A DNA stretch of 64,000 nucleotides from an uncultured Phascolarctobacterium sp. (GCA_905200645.1 CAJKLD010000001.1:98495-162494), one strand, 5' to 3'; counted from the first letter of the stretch, positions 24,210 through 34,110 are shown. Notes: a model not told the origin generated them from the letters alone. A program made the numbers and translations.

Positions 24210-25064
24210 ATGGAGCTGTGGTTTTCTGATTATCATACTGATGATGTTAAACTGGATATAAAAATTGAAAAGCAGCTTTTTGGTGAGGATACCGATTTTC
24301 AGCGTATCGATGTGTTTGAATCCAAAGAATTTGGTCGTTTTATTTCCTGCGATGGTACTATCGTATTTTCGCAAAAGGACGAATTTATTTATGATGAAAT
24401 GATTGTACATGTGCCTATGGCGGTGCATCCTTTGGTGCGCAAGGTGCTGGTTATCGGCGGCGGCGACGGCGGCGTAGCCCGCGAACTGTCGCGCTATCCC
24501 GAAATAGAAGCTATTGACGTGGTAGAAACGGACCATGTTTTTATTGATGTGTGCCGTGATTATTTTCCCGATAACGCTGTGGGCTTGGACGACGCGCGCG
24601 TAACGATTTTTAATGCTAATGGCCTGCGTTTTCTGCGTTCTAAAGTTAATGAATATGATTTGATTATCAATGATGCTATTGATCCATTGGGGCATGCAGC
24701 TGGTTTATTCACGAAAGAATTCTATGGTAACTGTTTCCGCGCATTGCAAGAGGATGGCATTATGGTTTATCAGCACGGCAGTCCGTTCTATGATGAAGAT
24801 GAAGAAACCTGTCGCGCTATGCACCGTAAAGCCAGTCACAGCTTTCCTATCAGCCGTGTATATCAGGCGGCTATTCCTACTTGTCCGTCAGGCTATTGGC
24901 TCTTTGGCTTTGCTTCCAAAAAATATCATCCGCTCAAGGATTTTGACCCTGTAAAATGGAAGGCAAGGAACATTAAAACTTGGTATTATTCTGCTAATCT
25001 GCATAAGGGAGCGTTTATGCTGCCGAAGTATGTGGAAGATATGCTTGAAGAAGAAGAAAAATAG
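24210..25064 (+). CDS. speE: spermidine synthase-like aminopropyltransferase
   Basis: 284-residue Rossmann-fold aminopropyltransferase. N-terminal beta domain (ELWFSDYHTDDVKLDIKIEK, DVFESKEFGRFISCDG), then the decarboxylated-SAM site VLVIGGGDGGVARELSRYP, VVETDHVFI and the catalytic Asp in LIINDAIDPLGHAAGLFTKEFY, where most family members read DSTDP. QHGSPFYDEDE and PTCPSGYWLFGFASKK are the conserved later segments. It would transfer aminopropyl groups to putrescine, but no speD (decarboxylated SAM supply) is in the window. It lies 44 bases after speA. Confidence 0.88.
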   Translation: MELWFSDYHTDDVKLDIKIEKQLFGEDTDFQRIDVFESKEFGRFISCDGTIVFSQKDEFIYDEMIVHVPMAVHPLVRKVLVIGGGDGGVARELSRYPEIEAIDVVETDHVFIDVCRDYFPDNAVGLDDARVTIFNANGLRFLRSKVNEYDLIINDAIDPLGHAAGLFTKEFYGNCFRALQEDGIMVYQHGSPFYDEDEETCRAMHRKASHSFPISRVYQAAIPTCPSGYWLFGFASKKYHPLKDFDPVKWKARNIKTWYYSANLHKGAFMLPKYVEDMLEEEEK

Positions 25065-25122
25065 TCAGCGCGCATTTATTGATTTAATTTGTTATAGAAA
25101 AATTTTGAAGGAGATGAATTTT

Positions 25123-26382
25123 ATGAGTAAATTATTAGTAATCGGTTGCGGCGGCGTTGCAGGTGTTGCTATCGCTAAATGCTGTCAAAACAGCAGTGTG
25201 TTTACGGAGCTGTGCATTGCCAGCCGTACTAAGGCAAAATGCGATGCAGTTGCCGAAAAATTACAGCCTACTACTTCTACCAAAATTACCACAGCTAAGG
25301 TAGATGCAGATAGTAAGGAAGAATTAGTTGATTTAATTAAAGCTTATCAGCCGGACGCTGTGCTCAACGTGGCGCTGCCCTATCAGGATTTGACTATTAT
25401 GGATGCCTGCTTGGAATGCAAGGTTGATTATATCGATACTGCTAATTATGAACCGGAAAATATCGATGACCCTGCTTGGCGCGAGGTTTATGACAAACGC
25501 TGCAAGGAAGAGGGTTTCTCTGCTTACTTCGATTATTCCTGGCAATGGGCATATAAAAAGAAATTTGCCGACGCAGGCATTATGGCGCTTTTGGGGACAG
25601 GCTTTGACCCAGGCGTTACCAGCGTTTTTTCTGCCTACGCGTTAAAACACTATTTTGACCAAATAGATACCATTGATATTTTAGACTGCAACGGCGGTGA
25701 TCATGGTTATCCCTTCGCTACAAACTTCAATCCCGAAATCAATCTGCGCGAGGTTTCTGCTCCCGGTTCTTATTGGGAAAACGGTAAGTGGGTAGAAATT
25801 CCTGCTATGGCTATTAAACGTGAATATGATTTCCCCGAAGTTGGTATGAAGGATATGTATCTGCTGCACCATGAGGAAATTGAATCTTTGGCTAAAAATA
25901 TTCCTGGCGTCAAACGCATTCGCTTCTTTATGACCTTTGGCCAAAGCTATTTAACACACATGAAATGTCTGGAAAACGTTGGTATGCTGTCCACTAAGCC
26001 TATGCTGTACGAAGGCCGCGAAATTGTACCTATTCAATTTTTGAAAGCCTTGCTGCCTGATCCCGCTTCCTTGGGACCGCGTACAGTGGGTAAGACTAAT
26101 ATTGGCTGTATATTTACCGGTACCAAAAACGGCGCAAAGAAAACCGTTTATATTTATAATGTCTGTGACCATCAGGAATGCTACAAAGAAGTTGGCTCTC
26201 AAGCTATCAGCTATACCACAGGCGTGCCTGCGATGATTGGTACTGCTTTAGTTATTACTAAGCAATGGCAGGGCAAGGGCGTATTCAATGTAGAAGAATT
26301 TGATCCTGATCCGTATATGGAGATGCTCAATCAATACGGTCTGCCTTGGGTAGTTGAAGAAAATCCGGCGTTGGTAGAATAA
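25123..26382 (+). CDS. carboxynorspermidine/carboxyspermidine dehydrogenase (saccharopine dehydrogenase family)
   Basis: 419-residue NADPH-dependent enzyme. The Rossmann loop is LLVIGCGGVAGVAIAKCCQN, followed by IASRTKAKCDAVAEKL, VLNVALPYQDLTIMDACLE and DYIDTANYEP as in saccharopine dehydrogenase-like proteins; GTGFDPGVTSVFSAY and DCNGGDHGYPFATNFNPE mark the carboxynorspermidine subgroup. It condenses aspartate semialdehyde with a diamine to give carboxyspermidine or carboxynorspermidine. AAGGAG lies 10 bases before ATG 25123. The next gene encodes the matching decarboxylase. Confidence 0.9.
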   Translation: MSKLLVIGCGGVAGVAIAKCCQNSSVFTELCIASRTKAKCDAVAEKLQPTTSTKITTAKVDADSKEELVDLIKAYQPDAVLNVALPYQDLTIMDACLECKVDYIDTANYEPENIDDPAWREVYDKRCKEEGFSAYFDYSWQWAYKKKFADAGIMALLGTGFDPGVTSVFSAYALKHYFDQIDTIDILDCNGGDHGYPFATNFNPEINLREVSAPGSYWENGKWVEIPAMAIKREYDFPEVGMKDMYLLHHEEIESLAKNIPGVKRIRFFMTFGQSYLTHMKCLENVGMLSTKPMLYEGREIVPIQFLKALLPDPASLGPRTVGKTNIGCIFTGTKNGAKKTVYIYNVCDHQECYKEVGSQAISYTTGVPAMIGTALVITKQWQGKGVFNVEEFDPDPYMEMLNQYGLPWVVEENPALVE

Positions 26383-26383
26383 G

Positions 26384-27622
26384 ATGACGGACGCAAAAAA
26401 GACGGTAATGCCGGCTTATGCGGTGAACACAGCTAAAGGTGAGGCTAAGCTGCAAGCAATGCAGGAACGGCTGGCTTTGGCAAAGCAGGAAGCGGTTTTA
26501 CAGGCACTGCCTACTCCCTGCTATGTAGTGGACGAGGCTAAGCTGATAAAAAATTTAGAGCTGCTGCAAAAGGTACAGCAGGAAACCAGTTGCCATATTT
26601 TGCTGGCGCAGAAATGTTTTTCTATGTTTCGCCTTTATCCTTTGATTGGTCAATATTTGGCAGGAACTACTGCCAGCGGTATTTACGAGGCGCGTCTTGG
26701 CCGTGAGGAAATGGGGAAGGAAAACCATGTTTTTGCGCCTGCGTTTAAAGACGAAGATATGCAGGAGCTGGTGCAGGTTTGCGACCATATTGTTTTCAAT
26801 TCCATGGCGCAGTTGGAAAAACATCGTTCCGTTTGGCAGGAGGCTGGTGTCAGCGTCGGCATTCGCGTCAATCCGGAATATTCTACGCAGGAAGCGGAGC
26901 ATGCCATTTACGATCCCTGCGCTTATGGTTCTCGCTTGGGAGTAACCTTGGCTAATTTTCCGGAGCAGCTTCCCGAAGGTGTTGAGGGACTGCATTTTCA
27001 TACCTTATGCGAGCAGAATGCGGACGACTTAATCGCTACCTTTAAAGCTTTTGAAAGCAAATTCGGCAAATATTTTGCGCAGCTCAAATGGCTGAATCTT
27101 GGCGGCGGCCATCACATTACCCGCGCCGATTATGACGTGCAGGCTTTAATCGACTTGCTTAATTATATCCGTACTACCTATAATTTAAAGGTATATTTGG
27201 AACCGGGCGAAGCAGTCGCCTTGAACGCCGGCTATTTAGTGACCGAGGTATTGGATATTGTGCGTAATGGTTTGGAAGTTCTGATTTTAGATGCTTCTGC
27301 GGCCTGTCATATGCCGGATGTGTTAGAAATGCCTTATCGTCCGCCTTTGCGTGGAGGTTTTGCAGCCGGCGAAAAGCCGTATACCTATCGTTTGTCTTCC
27401 ATGACCTGCTTGGCAGGGGATGTGATTGGCGATTACAGCTTTGTTAAGAAAATAAGAATTGGCGACAAGCTTATTTTTGAGGATATGGCTATTTATTCTA
27501 TGGTGAAAAATAATACCTTTAACGGTATGCCTTTGCCGGATATTGTACTGCTGTATAAAAACGGTACTACAGAGTTGGTGCGCCGTTTTGGGTATGAAGA
27601 TTTTAAAGGACGTTTGTCATGA
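26384..27622 (+). CDS. nspC: carboxynorspermidine/carboxyspermidine decarboxylase
   Basis: 412-residue PLP decarboxylase of the alanine-racemase fold (type III). The N-terminal TPCYVVDEAKLIKNLELL leads to LLAQKCFSMF with the Schiff-base Lys; HFHTLCEQN, LNLGGGHHITRADYD (phosphate-binding GGG) and VYLEPGEAVALNAG form the cofactor site, and LDASAACHMPDVLEMPYRPP contains the second-subunit catalytic Cys region. It would release CO2 to give spermidine or norspermidine. It begins 1 base after the dehydrogenase stop and overlaps aguA by 4 bases. Confidence 0.92.
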   Translation: MTDAKKTVMPAYAVNTAKGEAKLQAMQERLALAKQEAVLQALPTPCYVVDEAKLIKNLELLQKVQQETSCHILLAQKCFSMFRLYPLIGQYLAGTTASGIYEARLGREEMGKENHVFAPAFKDEDMQELVQVCDHIVFNSMAQLEKHRSVWQEAGVSVGIRVNPEYSTQEAEHAIYDPCAYGSRLGVTLANFPEQLPEGVEGLHFHTLCEQNADDLIATFKAFESKFGKYFAQLKWLNLGGGHHITRADYDVQALIDLLNYIRTTYNLKVYLEPGEAVALNAGYLVTEVLDIVRNGLEVLILDASAACHMPDVLEMPYRPPLRGGFAAGEKPYTYRLSSMTCLAGDVIGDYSFVKKIRIGDKLIFEDMAIYSMVKNNTFNGMPLPDIVLLYKNGTTELVRRFGYEDFKGRLS

Positions 27623-28755
27623 TGATAGAAAATGTAACGCCCAAACAGGCCGGCTTTTATATGCCTGGCGAATATGAGCGTCATGCAGGCTGTATTATTG
27701 TATGGCCGCAGCGGCCGGGCTCTTGGAGCTTTGGCGCCGAAGCTGCCTGCGAAGCTTTTACGGCCGTCATTAAAGCTATTGCCGCCAGCGAGCATGTTTA
27801 CGTTGTCTGCGATAAAAATAAAGACCTGCACTGGCAGCGGGCAGAAAAAATGTTGACTGGCGTAGAAAATGTGGAGCTGGTTAATCTGCCTACTGACGAC
27901 AGCTGGGCCAGAGATATTGGCGCTACCTTTGTGGTAAAAAATACTGCGCAGGGTCGCCGGGTGCGGGGCGTCAACTGGCGCTTCAACGCTTGGGGCGGCG
28001 AGGTGGACGGGCTGTATCCCGATTATGAGCAGGATGACGCTTTTGCTGCTGCCTTTGCGGAAAAATTTGGCTACAAAATTTTTAATGCAGCGCCCTTTGT
28101 TTTAGAGGGCGGTTCCATTCACTGCGACGGCGAGGGTACGGCCATGGTGACGGCATCCTGTCTTTTAAGTGCAGGCCGCAATCCTAGTCTCACGCAGATG
28201 CAGATTGAGAACAGGCTTAAAGAATATTTGGGTGTCGAAAAGGTTTTGTGGTTGCCGCGCGGCATTTATAATGATGAAACTAACGAGCATGTAGATAATG
28301 TATGCGCTTTTATTCGTCCGGGCGAAGTAGTTTTGGCTTGGACTGATAATGTAAACGACCCTCAATATGCTTTGAGTAAGGCTAGCTTGGAGTATTTAGA
28401 GCAGGCTGCTGACGCTAGGGGCAGAAAAATTATTGTGCACAAGCTGCCAATTCCTGATGTTCCAGTGTGTATTTCGGAAGCAGAGGTTGCAGGTTTTGAT
28501 TTTGTCGAGGGCGAGGATATGCGGGAAGCAGGCGAGCGTTTGGCAGCTTCCTATGTAAATTTTTATTTTAGTAATGACAGTGTGGTGGTGCCTGCCTTTG
28601 GCGGCGAAAATATTGTCGGCGACCGGAGAGCGGCGGAAATTTTAGCTAAGCTGTGTCCGGAACGCCAAATTGTGCAGATTCCTGCCCGCGCAATTTTGAC
28701 AGGCGGCGGCAATATTCACTGTATTACGCAGCAGATTCCGGAGGGAGTACGCTAA
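27619..28755 (+). CDS. aguA: agmatine deiminase
   Basis: 378-residue guanidino-group modifying enzyme that converts agmatine to N-carbamoylputrescine and ammonia. FYMPGEYERHAGCIIVWPQR is the N-terminal signature, LPTDDSWARDIGATFVV carries a substrate Asp pair, LEGGSIHCDGEGT the Glu/His site, NDETNEHVDNVCAFI the catalytic His, and TGGGNIHCITQQIP the nucleophilic Cys near the C-terminus. Starts inside the nspC stop (ATGA overlap), so it is coupled to the polyamine operon. Confidence 0.95.
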   Translation: MMIENVTPKQAGFYMPGEYERHAGCIIVWPQRPGSWSFGAEAACEAFTAVIKAIAASEHVYVVCDKNKDLHWQRAEKMLTGVENVELVNLPTDDSWARDIGATFVVKNTAQGRRVRGVNWRFNAWGGEVDGLYPDYEQDDAFAAAFAEKFGYKIFNAAPFVLEGGSIHCDGEGTAMVTASCLLSAGRNPSLTQMQIENRLKEYLGVEKVLWLPRGIYNDETNEHVDNVCAFIRPGEVVLAWTDNVNDPQYALSKASLEYLEQAADARGRKIIVHKLPIPDVPVCISEAEVAGFDFVEGEDMREAGERLAASYVNFYFSNDSVVVPAFGGENIVGDRRAAEILAKLCPERQIVQIPARAILTGGGNIHCITQQIPEGVR

Positions 28756-29634
28756 ATGGAAAAAATTAAAGTGGCGGCGGTACAAATGCGATGTGTTGCA
28801 AGCCGTGAAGATAATCTGCGCCATGCAGAAGAATTAGTGCGCGAAGCCGCTGGCAACGGCGCGCAGCTTGTTTTGTTGCCCGAGCTGTGGGAACGGCAAT
28901 ATTTTTGTCAGGAACGTCGTTATGAATATTACGCTTATGCAGAACCTGTGACAGAAAATGCTGCGGTGAAAATGGGTCAGCGTTTAGCTAAAGAGCTGGG
29001 CATTGTTCTGCCTATAAGCTTTTTTGAACGTGATGTCAACCAACTGTATAATTCCATTGCCTGCATTGATGCCGACGGTGAAAATTTAGGCGTTTACCGC
29101 AAAACTCATATTCCTGACGATCATTTTTATCAGGAGAAATTTTATTTCAAACCGGGCGATAAAGGCTTCAAAGTATTTGCTACCCGCGTAGGCAAAATCG
29201 GCGTCGGCATTTGCTGGGATCAATGGTTCAGCGAAACTGCCCGCTGCCTGGCACTAAATGGTGCAGAAATTTTGCTTTATCCTACTGCTATCGGTTCCGA
29301 GCCTATTTTAGATACGGATAGTATGCCTCATTGGCGCAGAGTTATGCAGGGGCACAGCGCCGCTAATTTAATGCCGGTGGTTGCGGCTAACCGCATTGGG
29401 TTGGAAACCGTGGAGCCGTGTACAGAAAACGGCGGACAAAAATCCTCGTTGCTTTTTTATGGTTCTTCCTTTATAACCGACGGTACGGGCGCGTTAATTC
29501 AGGACGCCAGCCGTGATAAGGAAGAAATTCTTTACGCTGAATATGATTTTGCCGCGTTGGCAGAGGATCGTTTAAGCTGGGGCTTGTTCCGTGACCGCAG
29601 GCCTGAGTGCTACGGTAAAATAGTTAATAAATAA
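28756..29634 (+). CDS. aguB: N-carbamoylputrescine amidase
   Basis: 292-residue nitrilase-superfamily amidohydrolase that converts N-carbamoylputrescine to putrescine, CO2 and ammonia. The catalytic triad is visible: Glu in LVLLPELWERQYF, Lys in GVYRKTHIPDD and Cys in VGICWDQWFSETARCLALN. EEILYAEYDF and WGLFRDRRPE at the end are typical of AguB. It follows aguA without a gap. Together they give speA to agmatine to putrescine, feeding the carboxyspermidine branch. Confidence 0.95.
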   Translation: MEKIKVAAVQMRCVASREDNLRHAEELVREAAGNGAQLVLLPELWERQYFCQERRYEYYAYAEPVTENAAVKMGQRLAKELGIVLPISFFERDVNQLYNSIACIDADGENLGVYRKTHIPDDHFYQEKFYFKPGDKGFKVFATRVGKIGVGICWDQWFSETARCLALNGAEILLYPTAIGSEPILDTDSMPHWRRVMQGHSAANLMPVVAANRIGLETVEPCTENGGQKSSLLFYGSSFITDGTGALIQDASRDKEEILYAEYDFAALAEDRLSWGLFRDRRPECYGKIVNK

Positions 29635-29642
29635 GTAAAACA

Positions 29643-29692
29643 AGAGTAAATATGATATTTTCGCAGAGTAGAATATTGTATTTACTCTTTGC
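29643..29692 (+). terminator. terminator of the polyamine operon
   Basis: AGAGTAAATA (29643-29652) pairs with TATTTACTCT (29679-29688), further stem-forming AT-rich sequence inside and a T-rich end. Confidence 0.6.
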
Positions 29693-29721
29693 TTTCTGCA
29701 AAAATGTGAAAGGTAAGATTT

Positions 29722-30471
29722 ATGGGAAAGGTAACAGAGCGCAGTGTGCGGTATGGAGGCAAGCTGATAGTGTATCAATTTGAGCGCAAATCCGTAAAAA
29801 ATATCAATCTGCATGTTTACGGCGACGGCAGAATTTATGTGTCGGCACCATACGGTGCGCGGGTAAAATATGTTGATGAGCTGGTAATCAATAATGCGGA
29901 AAAAATAGAAGCTCAGCAAAATAAATTGCGCACCAAACAAAAGCTGCGGGAAGCAAATCAAATTGAAGCGCTCTCGCTCATGCGTCTGGCTGATGATAAG
30001 GTTTACATAGGAGAATTTGTTCTGCCTTTGCGCGTTGTTAAAGGTGCAAGAAATACCATAGCTTTACGCGAGGGCGTTGTGATAATCACGCAGCCCGATA
30101 TTGCAGACGAAAAATTGCAGCGGGAATTGTTGCTGCAATTTAAAAAACAGCTGGCTGGATATTTGTTCAGCGCGTTAGTATTAGAGGTACATAGAAAATT
30201 ACAACCGTACAAGGTGCCGCAGCCGATACTTAAAGTGCGAGAGATGAAAACCCGCTGGGGCTCGTGGAATGTATCTAAATATATTATGACGCTAAACGCT
30301 AAGCTGGTGTTTTTTCCGAAAAAAGTTATTGAGTATATTATTATGCACGAATTCTGCCATTATTTTGAAGCCAATCATAGTCCGCGTTTTTATGCATGGC
30401 TGGCAGAATTTATGCCCGACTGGCAGGAGCGTAAACGGCTGTTAAATGTGCTGAATGTAAAATTAGGCTAA
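29722..30471 (+). CDS. YgjP/DUF45-type metallopeptidase
   Basis: 249-residue protein with the YgjP-like zinc-metallopeptidase signature: MKTRWGSWN ahead of IEYIIMHEFCHYFEANHSPRFY, where HEFCH is the HExxH zinc site and the third His follows in NHSPRF. The N-terminal half (YQFERKSVKNINLHVYGDGR) is the usual beta-rich domain. Members of this SprT-related group are poorly characterised; protein quality or DNA-protein crosslink roles are conjectural. Monocistronic. Confidence 0.8.
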   Translation: MGKVTERSVRYGGKLIVYQFERKSVKNINLHVYGDGRIYVSAPYGARVKYVDELVINNAEKIEAQQNKLRTKQKLREANQIEALSLMRLADDKVYIGEFVLPLRVVKGARNTIALREGVVIITQPDIADEKLQRELLLQFKKQLAGYLFSALVLEVHRKLQPYKVPQPILKVREMKTRWGSWNVSKYIMTLNAKLVFFPKKVIEYIIMHEFCHYFEANHSPRFYAWLAEFMPDWQERKRLLNVLNVKLG

Positions 30472-30551
30472 GCTGTGCGATTATTATTATGTGGATTGCG
30501 AGCAGCGTTAAAAGTTGAAAGTAAAAATCGTAAAAAATTAGCAAAAAAGTG

Positions 30552-30580
30552 TTGACAAAAAGTGTTTTATGTCTTATACT
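30552..30580 (+). promoter_or_regulatory. promoter of tRNA-Gly
   Basis: TTGACA (30552-30557), 17-base spacer, TATACT (30575-30580), followed by CGTTGCTGATGC at 30587-30598, shared with the tRNA-Leu(CAG) leader. Confidence 0.85.
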
Positions 30581-30611
30581 TATATTCGTTGCTGATGCGT
30601 TGGTAATAAAT

Positions 30612-30686
<75 letters not shown>

Positions 30687-30698
30687 ATTAAAAATTTG

Positions 30699-30727
30699 CC
30701 CGACAGTTTGTGCTGTCGGGTTTTTTT
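30699..30727 (+). terminator. terminator of tRNA-Gly
   Basis: CCCGACAG (30699-30706) pairs with CTGTCGGG (30713-30720), then seven T. Confidence 0.9.
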
Positions 30728-30864
30728 AGTATTGTCAAGCGGCGACTGTTGTGATATGATATTATGAGCGATTTGTGCCGGCATATTTTGCGCTTTAAAA
30801 CGCTGGCAGTTTAATCCGATTATATTATTATTTTACCCACATAAATTTAAGGGAGGATTTTTTA

Positions 30865-32148
30865 ATGAATGTTACTGTTGAAAGAGTAGAAAATGAGGCA
30901 ACTTTAAAAATTACCGCTCCGGCTGCTGATGTCAATGCCGGTTTCAAAAAAGCTGTACAAAAAATCGCTAACAGCGTAAACATTCCCGGCTTCCGTAAAG
31001 GTAAAGCTCCTCGCGCTATTATCGAAATGCACTATGGCAAAGAAGCTGTAAAACAAGAAGCATTTGAAATGGTAGCTAACAAATTATACACCGAAGCTTT
31101 GGAGCAAGAGCACCTGATTCCTGTTGAAGATCCTAAAGTAGAAGAATCTACCTTTGAAGAAGGTCAAGATTTGGCTTTGACCATTAAAGTAACCGTTAAA
31201 CCGGAACCTGAACTGGGCGAATACAAAGGCTTGCATGTTGAGAAAAAAGAAGCAGTTGTAACCGACGAAGACGTTGATGCTCAAATGAACGACCTGCGCA
31301 ACCGCAATGCTAAAATGGTAGCAGCAGAAGAAGGTCACGTAATTGAAAAAGGCGATTTCGCTATTATCGACTTTGCCGGCACCGTTGGCGGTGAAGCTTT
31401 CAGCGGCGGCGAAGGCAAGGGTTATCCTTTGGAAGTGGGCTCCAACTCCTTTATCCCCGGTTTTGAAGATCAACTGGTTGGCTTGTCCAAAGGTGATGCA
31501 ACCGACGTAGAGGTTACTTTCCCCGAAGAATATTTCGTAAAAGAACTGGCTGGCAAAGAAGCAGTTTTCAAAGTTAACATTCAAGACGTTAAAATTAAAG
31601 AGCTGCCCGAGCTGACCGACGAATATGTTGCTGCTAACAGCGAATTCAAAACTGTGGAAGAAATGCGCGCTAACTATAAAGAGCGTATGCAAAAAGCTGC
31701 AGAAGAAAACGCAAAGGTTGAATATGAACATGCTTTGATTGACGCCGCTGTTGCCAATGCTAAATTCACTGTTCCTCCTATTATGATTGAAGACCGCATC
31801 AGCCAAATGGTAGAAGAAATGCGCATGAGCTTGGAAAGCCGCAAAATGAACATGGAAATGTACAAACAATACACCGGTTTGACTGACGAGCAAATTCGCG
31901 AAAATCAACATCCTGCTGCAGAAGAAAACGTTAAGACCGATTTGGTTCTTGACGCTATCGCTAAAGCAGAAAACATTCAAGTTGACATGGCTGACGTTGA
32001 TGCAGAAATCTCTGCTATCTCTGCTCAACATGGCGCTTCTGTTGAGGAAGTTAAGAAAATTATTAAATCCAATGGCACCATGGGCCTGCTCTTGGCTAAC
32101 ATTTTACGCCGCAAAGCTGCTCATGTAGTAATCGACAGCGCAAAATAA
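30865..32148 (+). CDS. tig: trigger factor
   Basis: 427-residue ribosome-associated chaperone. The N-terminal ribosome-binding domain holds the signature NIPGFRKGKAPRAIIEMHYG; a central FKBP-type prolyl isomerase domain spans about residues 150-240 (EKGDFAIIDFAGTVGGEAFS, GYPLEVGSNSFIPGFEDQL); the rest is the helical C-terminal chaperone domain. It heads the conserved tig-clpP-clpX-lon cluster. GGGAGG precedes the start. Confidence 0.95.
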   Translation: MNVTVERVENEATLKITAPAADVNAGFKKAVQKIANSVNIPGFRKGKAPRAIIEMHYGKEAVKQEAFEMVANKLYTEALEQEHLIPVEDPKVEESTFEEGQDLALTIKVTVKPEPELGEYKGLHVEKKEAVVTDEDVDAQMNDLRNRNAKMVAAEEGHVIEKGDFAIIDFAGTVGGEAFSGGEGKGYPLEVGSNSFIPGFEDQLVGLSKGDATDVEVTFPEEYFVKELAGKEAVFKVNIQDVKIKELPELTDEYVAANSEFKTVEEMRANYKERMQKAAEENAKVEYEHALIDAAVANAKFTVPPIMIEDRISQMVEEMRMSLESRKMNMEMYKQYTGLTDEQIRENQHPAAEENVKTDLVLDAIAKAENIQVDMADVDAEISAISAQHGASVEEVKKIIKSNGTMGLLLANILRRKAAHVVIDSAK

Positions 32149-32187
32149 TTTGTGCTCTGATTTTGTTCAGTAAAGGAGTGTGACAAA

Positions 32188-32781
32188 ATGAATTACGTGC
32201 CTATCGTTGTTGAACAATCCAGCCGCGGCGAGCGTTCTTATGATATTTATTCCCGCCTTTTAAAGGACAGAATAGTATTTGTGACTGGTCCTATTGATGA
32301 CAATATGGCCAATGTTGTCATCGCTCAATTATTGTTCCTGGAATCCGAAGATCCTGATAAGGATATTCATTTGTACATCAATAGCCCGGGCGGCAGTGTG
32401 AGCGCCGGCATGGCTATTTATGATACGATGCAATACATTAAGCCTGACGTTTCTACTATCTGCATGGGAATGGCTGCCAGCATGGCTTCTGTATTGTTGG
32501 CTGCCGGTGCGCCGGGCAAGCGCTTTGCTCTGCCATATTCCAGAGTAATGATTCATCAGCCCTTGGGCGGAGCTCAAGGTCAGGCTACAGAAATTGAAAT
32601 TCATGCTCGCGAAATCCTGCGTATTCGTCAGGAAATGAACGAGGTTCTGGCTAAGCACACCGGTCAAAGCGTGGAAAAAATCTCTGCTGATACCGAGCGC
32701 GATCATTATCTTACCAGCAGAGAAGCAATGGAATACGGCTTGATTGACGAGGTTGTGAGCCGTAGCAAATCAGCAGAATAA
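32188..32781 (+). CDS. clpP: ATP-dependent Clp protease proteolytic subunit
   Basis: 197-residue serine peptidase forming the ClpP double heptamer. The catalytic Ser is in [16 protein letters not shown], His in [10 protein letters not shown], and Asp in the later [12 protein letters not shown] region. [20 protein letters not shown] is the oxyanion/handle region. It partners with ClpX, encoded next. AAAGGAG lies ahead of ATG 32188. Confidence 0.96.
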   Translation: MNYVPIVVEQSSRGERSYDIYSRLLKDRIVFVTGPIDDNMANVVIAQLLFLESEDPDKDIHLYINSPGGSVSAGMAIYDTMQYIKPDVSTICMGMAASMASVLLAAGAPGKRFALPYSRVMIHQPLGGAQGQATEIEIHAREILRIRQEMNEVLAKHTGQSVEKISADTERDHYLTSREAMEYGLIDEVVSRSKSAE

Positions 32782-32813
32782 ATCATAATTAAGCTGCAAA
32801 GGAGATTTACAAT

Positions 32814-34067
32814 ATGAGTTCTGACGAGAATCAAGGTAAGAATCTGTGCTGTTCCTTTTGCGGCAAGCGCGAAAGCCAGGTACGCAGACTTATTGCCGGC
32901 CGCGGTGTATGTATCTGCGACGAGTGTATAGAATTTTGTAAGGATATGCTCGATGAAGATAACCAGCAGGCAGCTAAAGAGATTGCTGTTGATATTAACG
33001 AGCTGCCGAAACCGCAGGAGATCAAGGCGATCTTAGATGAATATGTTATCGGTCAGGATGAGGCGAAAAAAACCTTGTCCGTGGCTGTGTACAACCATTA
33101 TAAACGCATAAATTACGAATTGCAGAATCCGCAGGAAGAGCGCGACTTAGAGCTGCAAAAATCCAATATTCTTATGCTTGGACCCACCGGCAGCGGCAAA
33201 ACACTGCTGGCGCAGACCTTAGCAAAAATTTTACAAGTGCCCTTTGCTATGGCTGACGCTACTACTTTGACAGAAGCAGGTTATGTTGGCGAAGACGTAG
33301 AGAATATTCTTTTAAAGCTGATCATTAACGCTGATTACGACGTGGAGGCTGCTCAGCGCGGTATTGTTTATATCGACGAAATTGATAAGATTTCCCGCAA
33401 ATCCGAGAATGTTTCTATCACTCGCGATGTTTCCGGCGAAGGTGTACAGCAAGCTTTGCTGAAAATTTTGGAGGGCACTGTTGCCAGCGTGCCGCCTAAA
33501 GGCGGGCGCAAGCATCCTCATCAGGAATTTATCAATATTGATACCACAAATATTCTGTTTATCTGCGGCGGTGCTTTTGCTGGCTTGGAGCATATTATCA
33601 ATGCTCGCGTAGGCAAGAAAAATTTGGGCTTCGGCGCGGATATCCGCAAAAAAACAGAAATCAATACGGATGAGGTTTTTGATAAGGTGCTGCCGGAAGA
33701 TATTATGAAATTCGGCATTATTCCGGAATTTGCAGGTCGTCTGCCAGTTGTAGTAACGCTTAATTCCTTGGATAAGCAGGCTTTGGTAAAAATTCTTACC
33801 GAGCCTCGCAACGCTTTGGTGAAGCAATATAAGCGTTTCTTGGAAATGGACGGCGTAGAGCTGGAGTTTGAGCCTACCGCTTTGGAAGCAATCGCGGAAG
33901 AAGCGCTCAAGCGCAATGCCGGCGCTCGCGGTCTGCGGGCCATAATCGAATCTATTATGCGCAATGTAATGTATGATGCTCCTTCCCGTGACGATTTGAA
34001 AAAATGTATCGTTACTGAAGCCACTGTGCGTGAGCATTGTGAACCGCAAATGATTGTGGAAGAATAA
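32814..34067 (+). CDS. clpX: ATP-dependent Clp protease ATP-binding subunit ClpX
   Basis: 417-residue AAA+ unfoldase. The N-terminal zinc-binding domain has the Cys4 pattern [18 protein letters not shown] ... CICDEC; Walker A is [16 protein letters not shown], the pore loop GYVGEDVE, Walker [12 protein letters not shown], and sensor 2 [10 protein letters not shown]. It feeds unfolded substrates to ClpP. RBS AAAGGAG. Confidence 0.96.
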   Translation: MSSDENQGKNLCCSFCGKRESQVRRLIAGRGVCICDECIEFCKDMLDEDNQQAAKEIAVDINELPKPQEIKAILDEYVIGQDEAKKTLSVAVYNHYKRINYELQNPQEERDLELQKSNILMLGPTGSGKTLLAQTLAKILQVPFAMADATTLTEAGYVGEDVENILLKLIINADYDVEAAQRGIVYIDEIDKISRKSENVSITRDVSGEGVQQALLKILEGTVASVPPKGGRKHPHQEFINIDTTNILFICGGAFAGLEHIINARVGKKNLGFGADIRKKTEINTDEVFDKVLPEDIMKFGIIPEFAGRLPVVVTLNSLDKQALVKILTEPRNALVKQYKRFLEMDGVELEFEPTALEAIAEEALKRNAGARGLRAIIESIMRNVMYDAPSRDDLKKCIVTEATVREHCEPQMIVEE

Positions 34068-34080
34068 GGAACAAATTAGG

Positions 34081-34110
34081 GGGAAGGTGAATAACTGCCT
34101 TCCCTTTTTT
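34081..34110 (+). terminator. terminator between clpX and lon
   Basis: GGGAAGG (34081-34087) pairs with CCTTCCC (34098-34104), followed by TTTTTTATT. Confidence 0.8.

Noticed and set aside
31084..32031. Long open frame (315 codons) on the minus strand opposite tig
   Set aside because: Its codon pattern is the shadow of the highly conserved trigger factor gene; Phe/Asn-rich product, no ribosome binding site.
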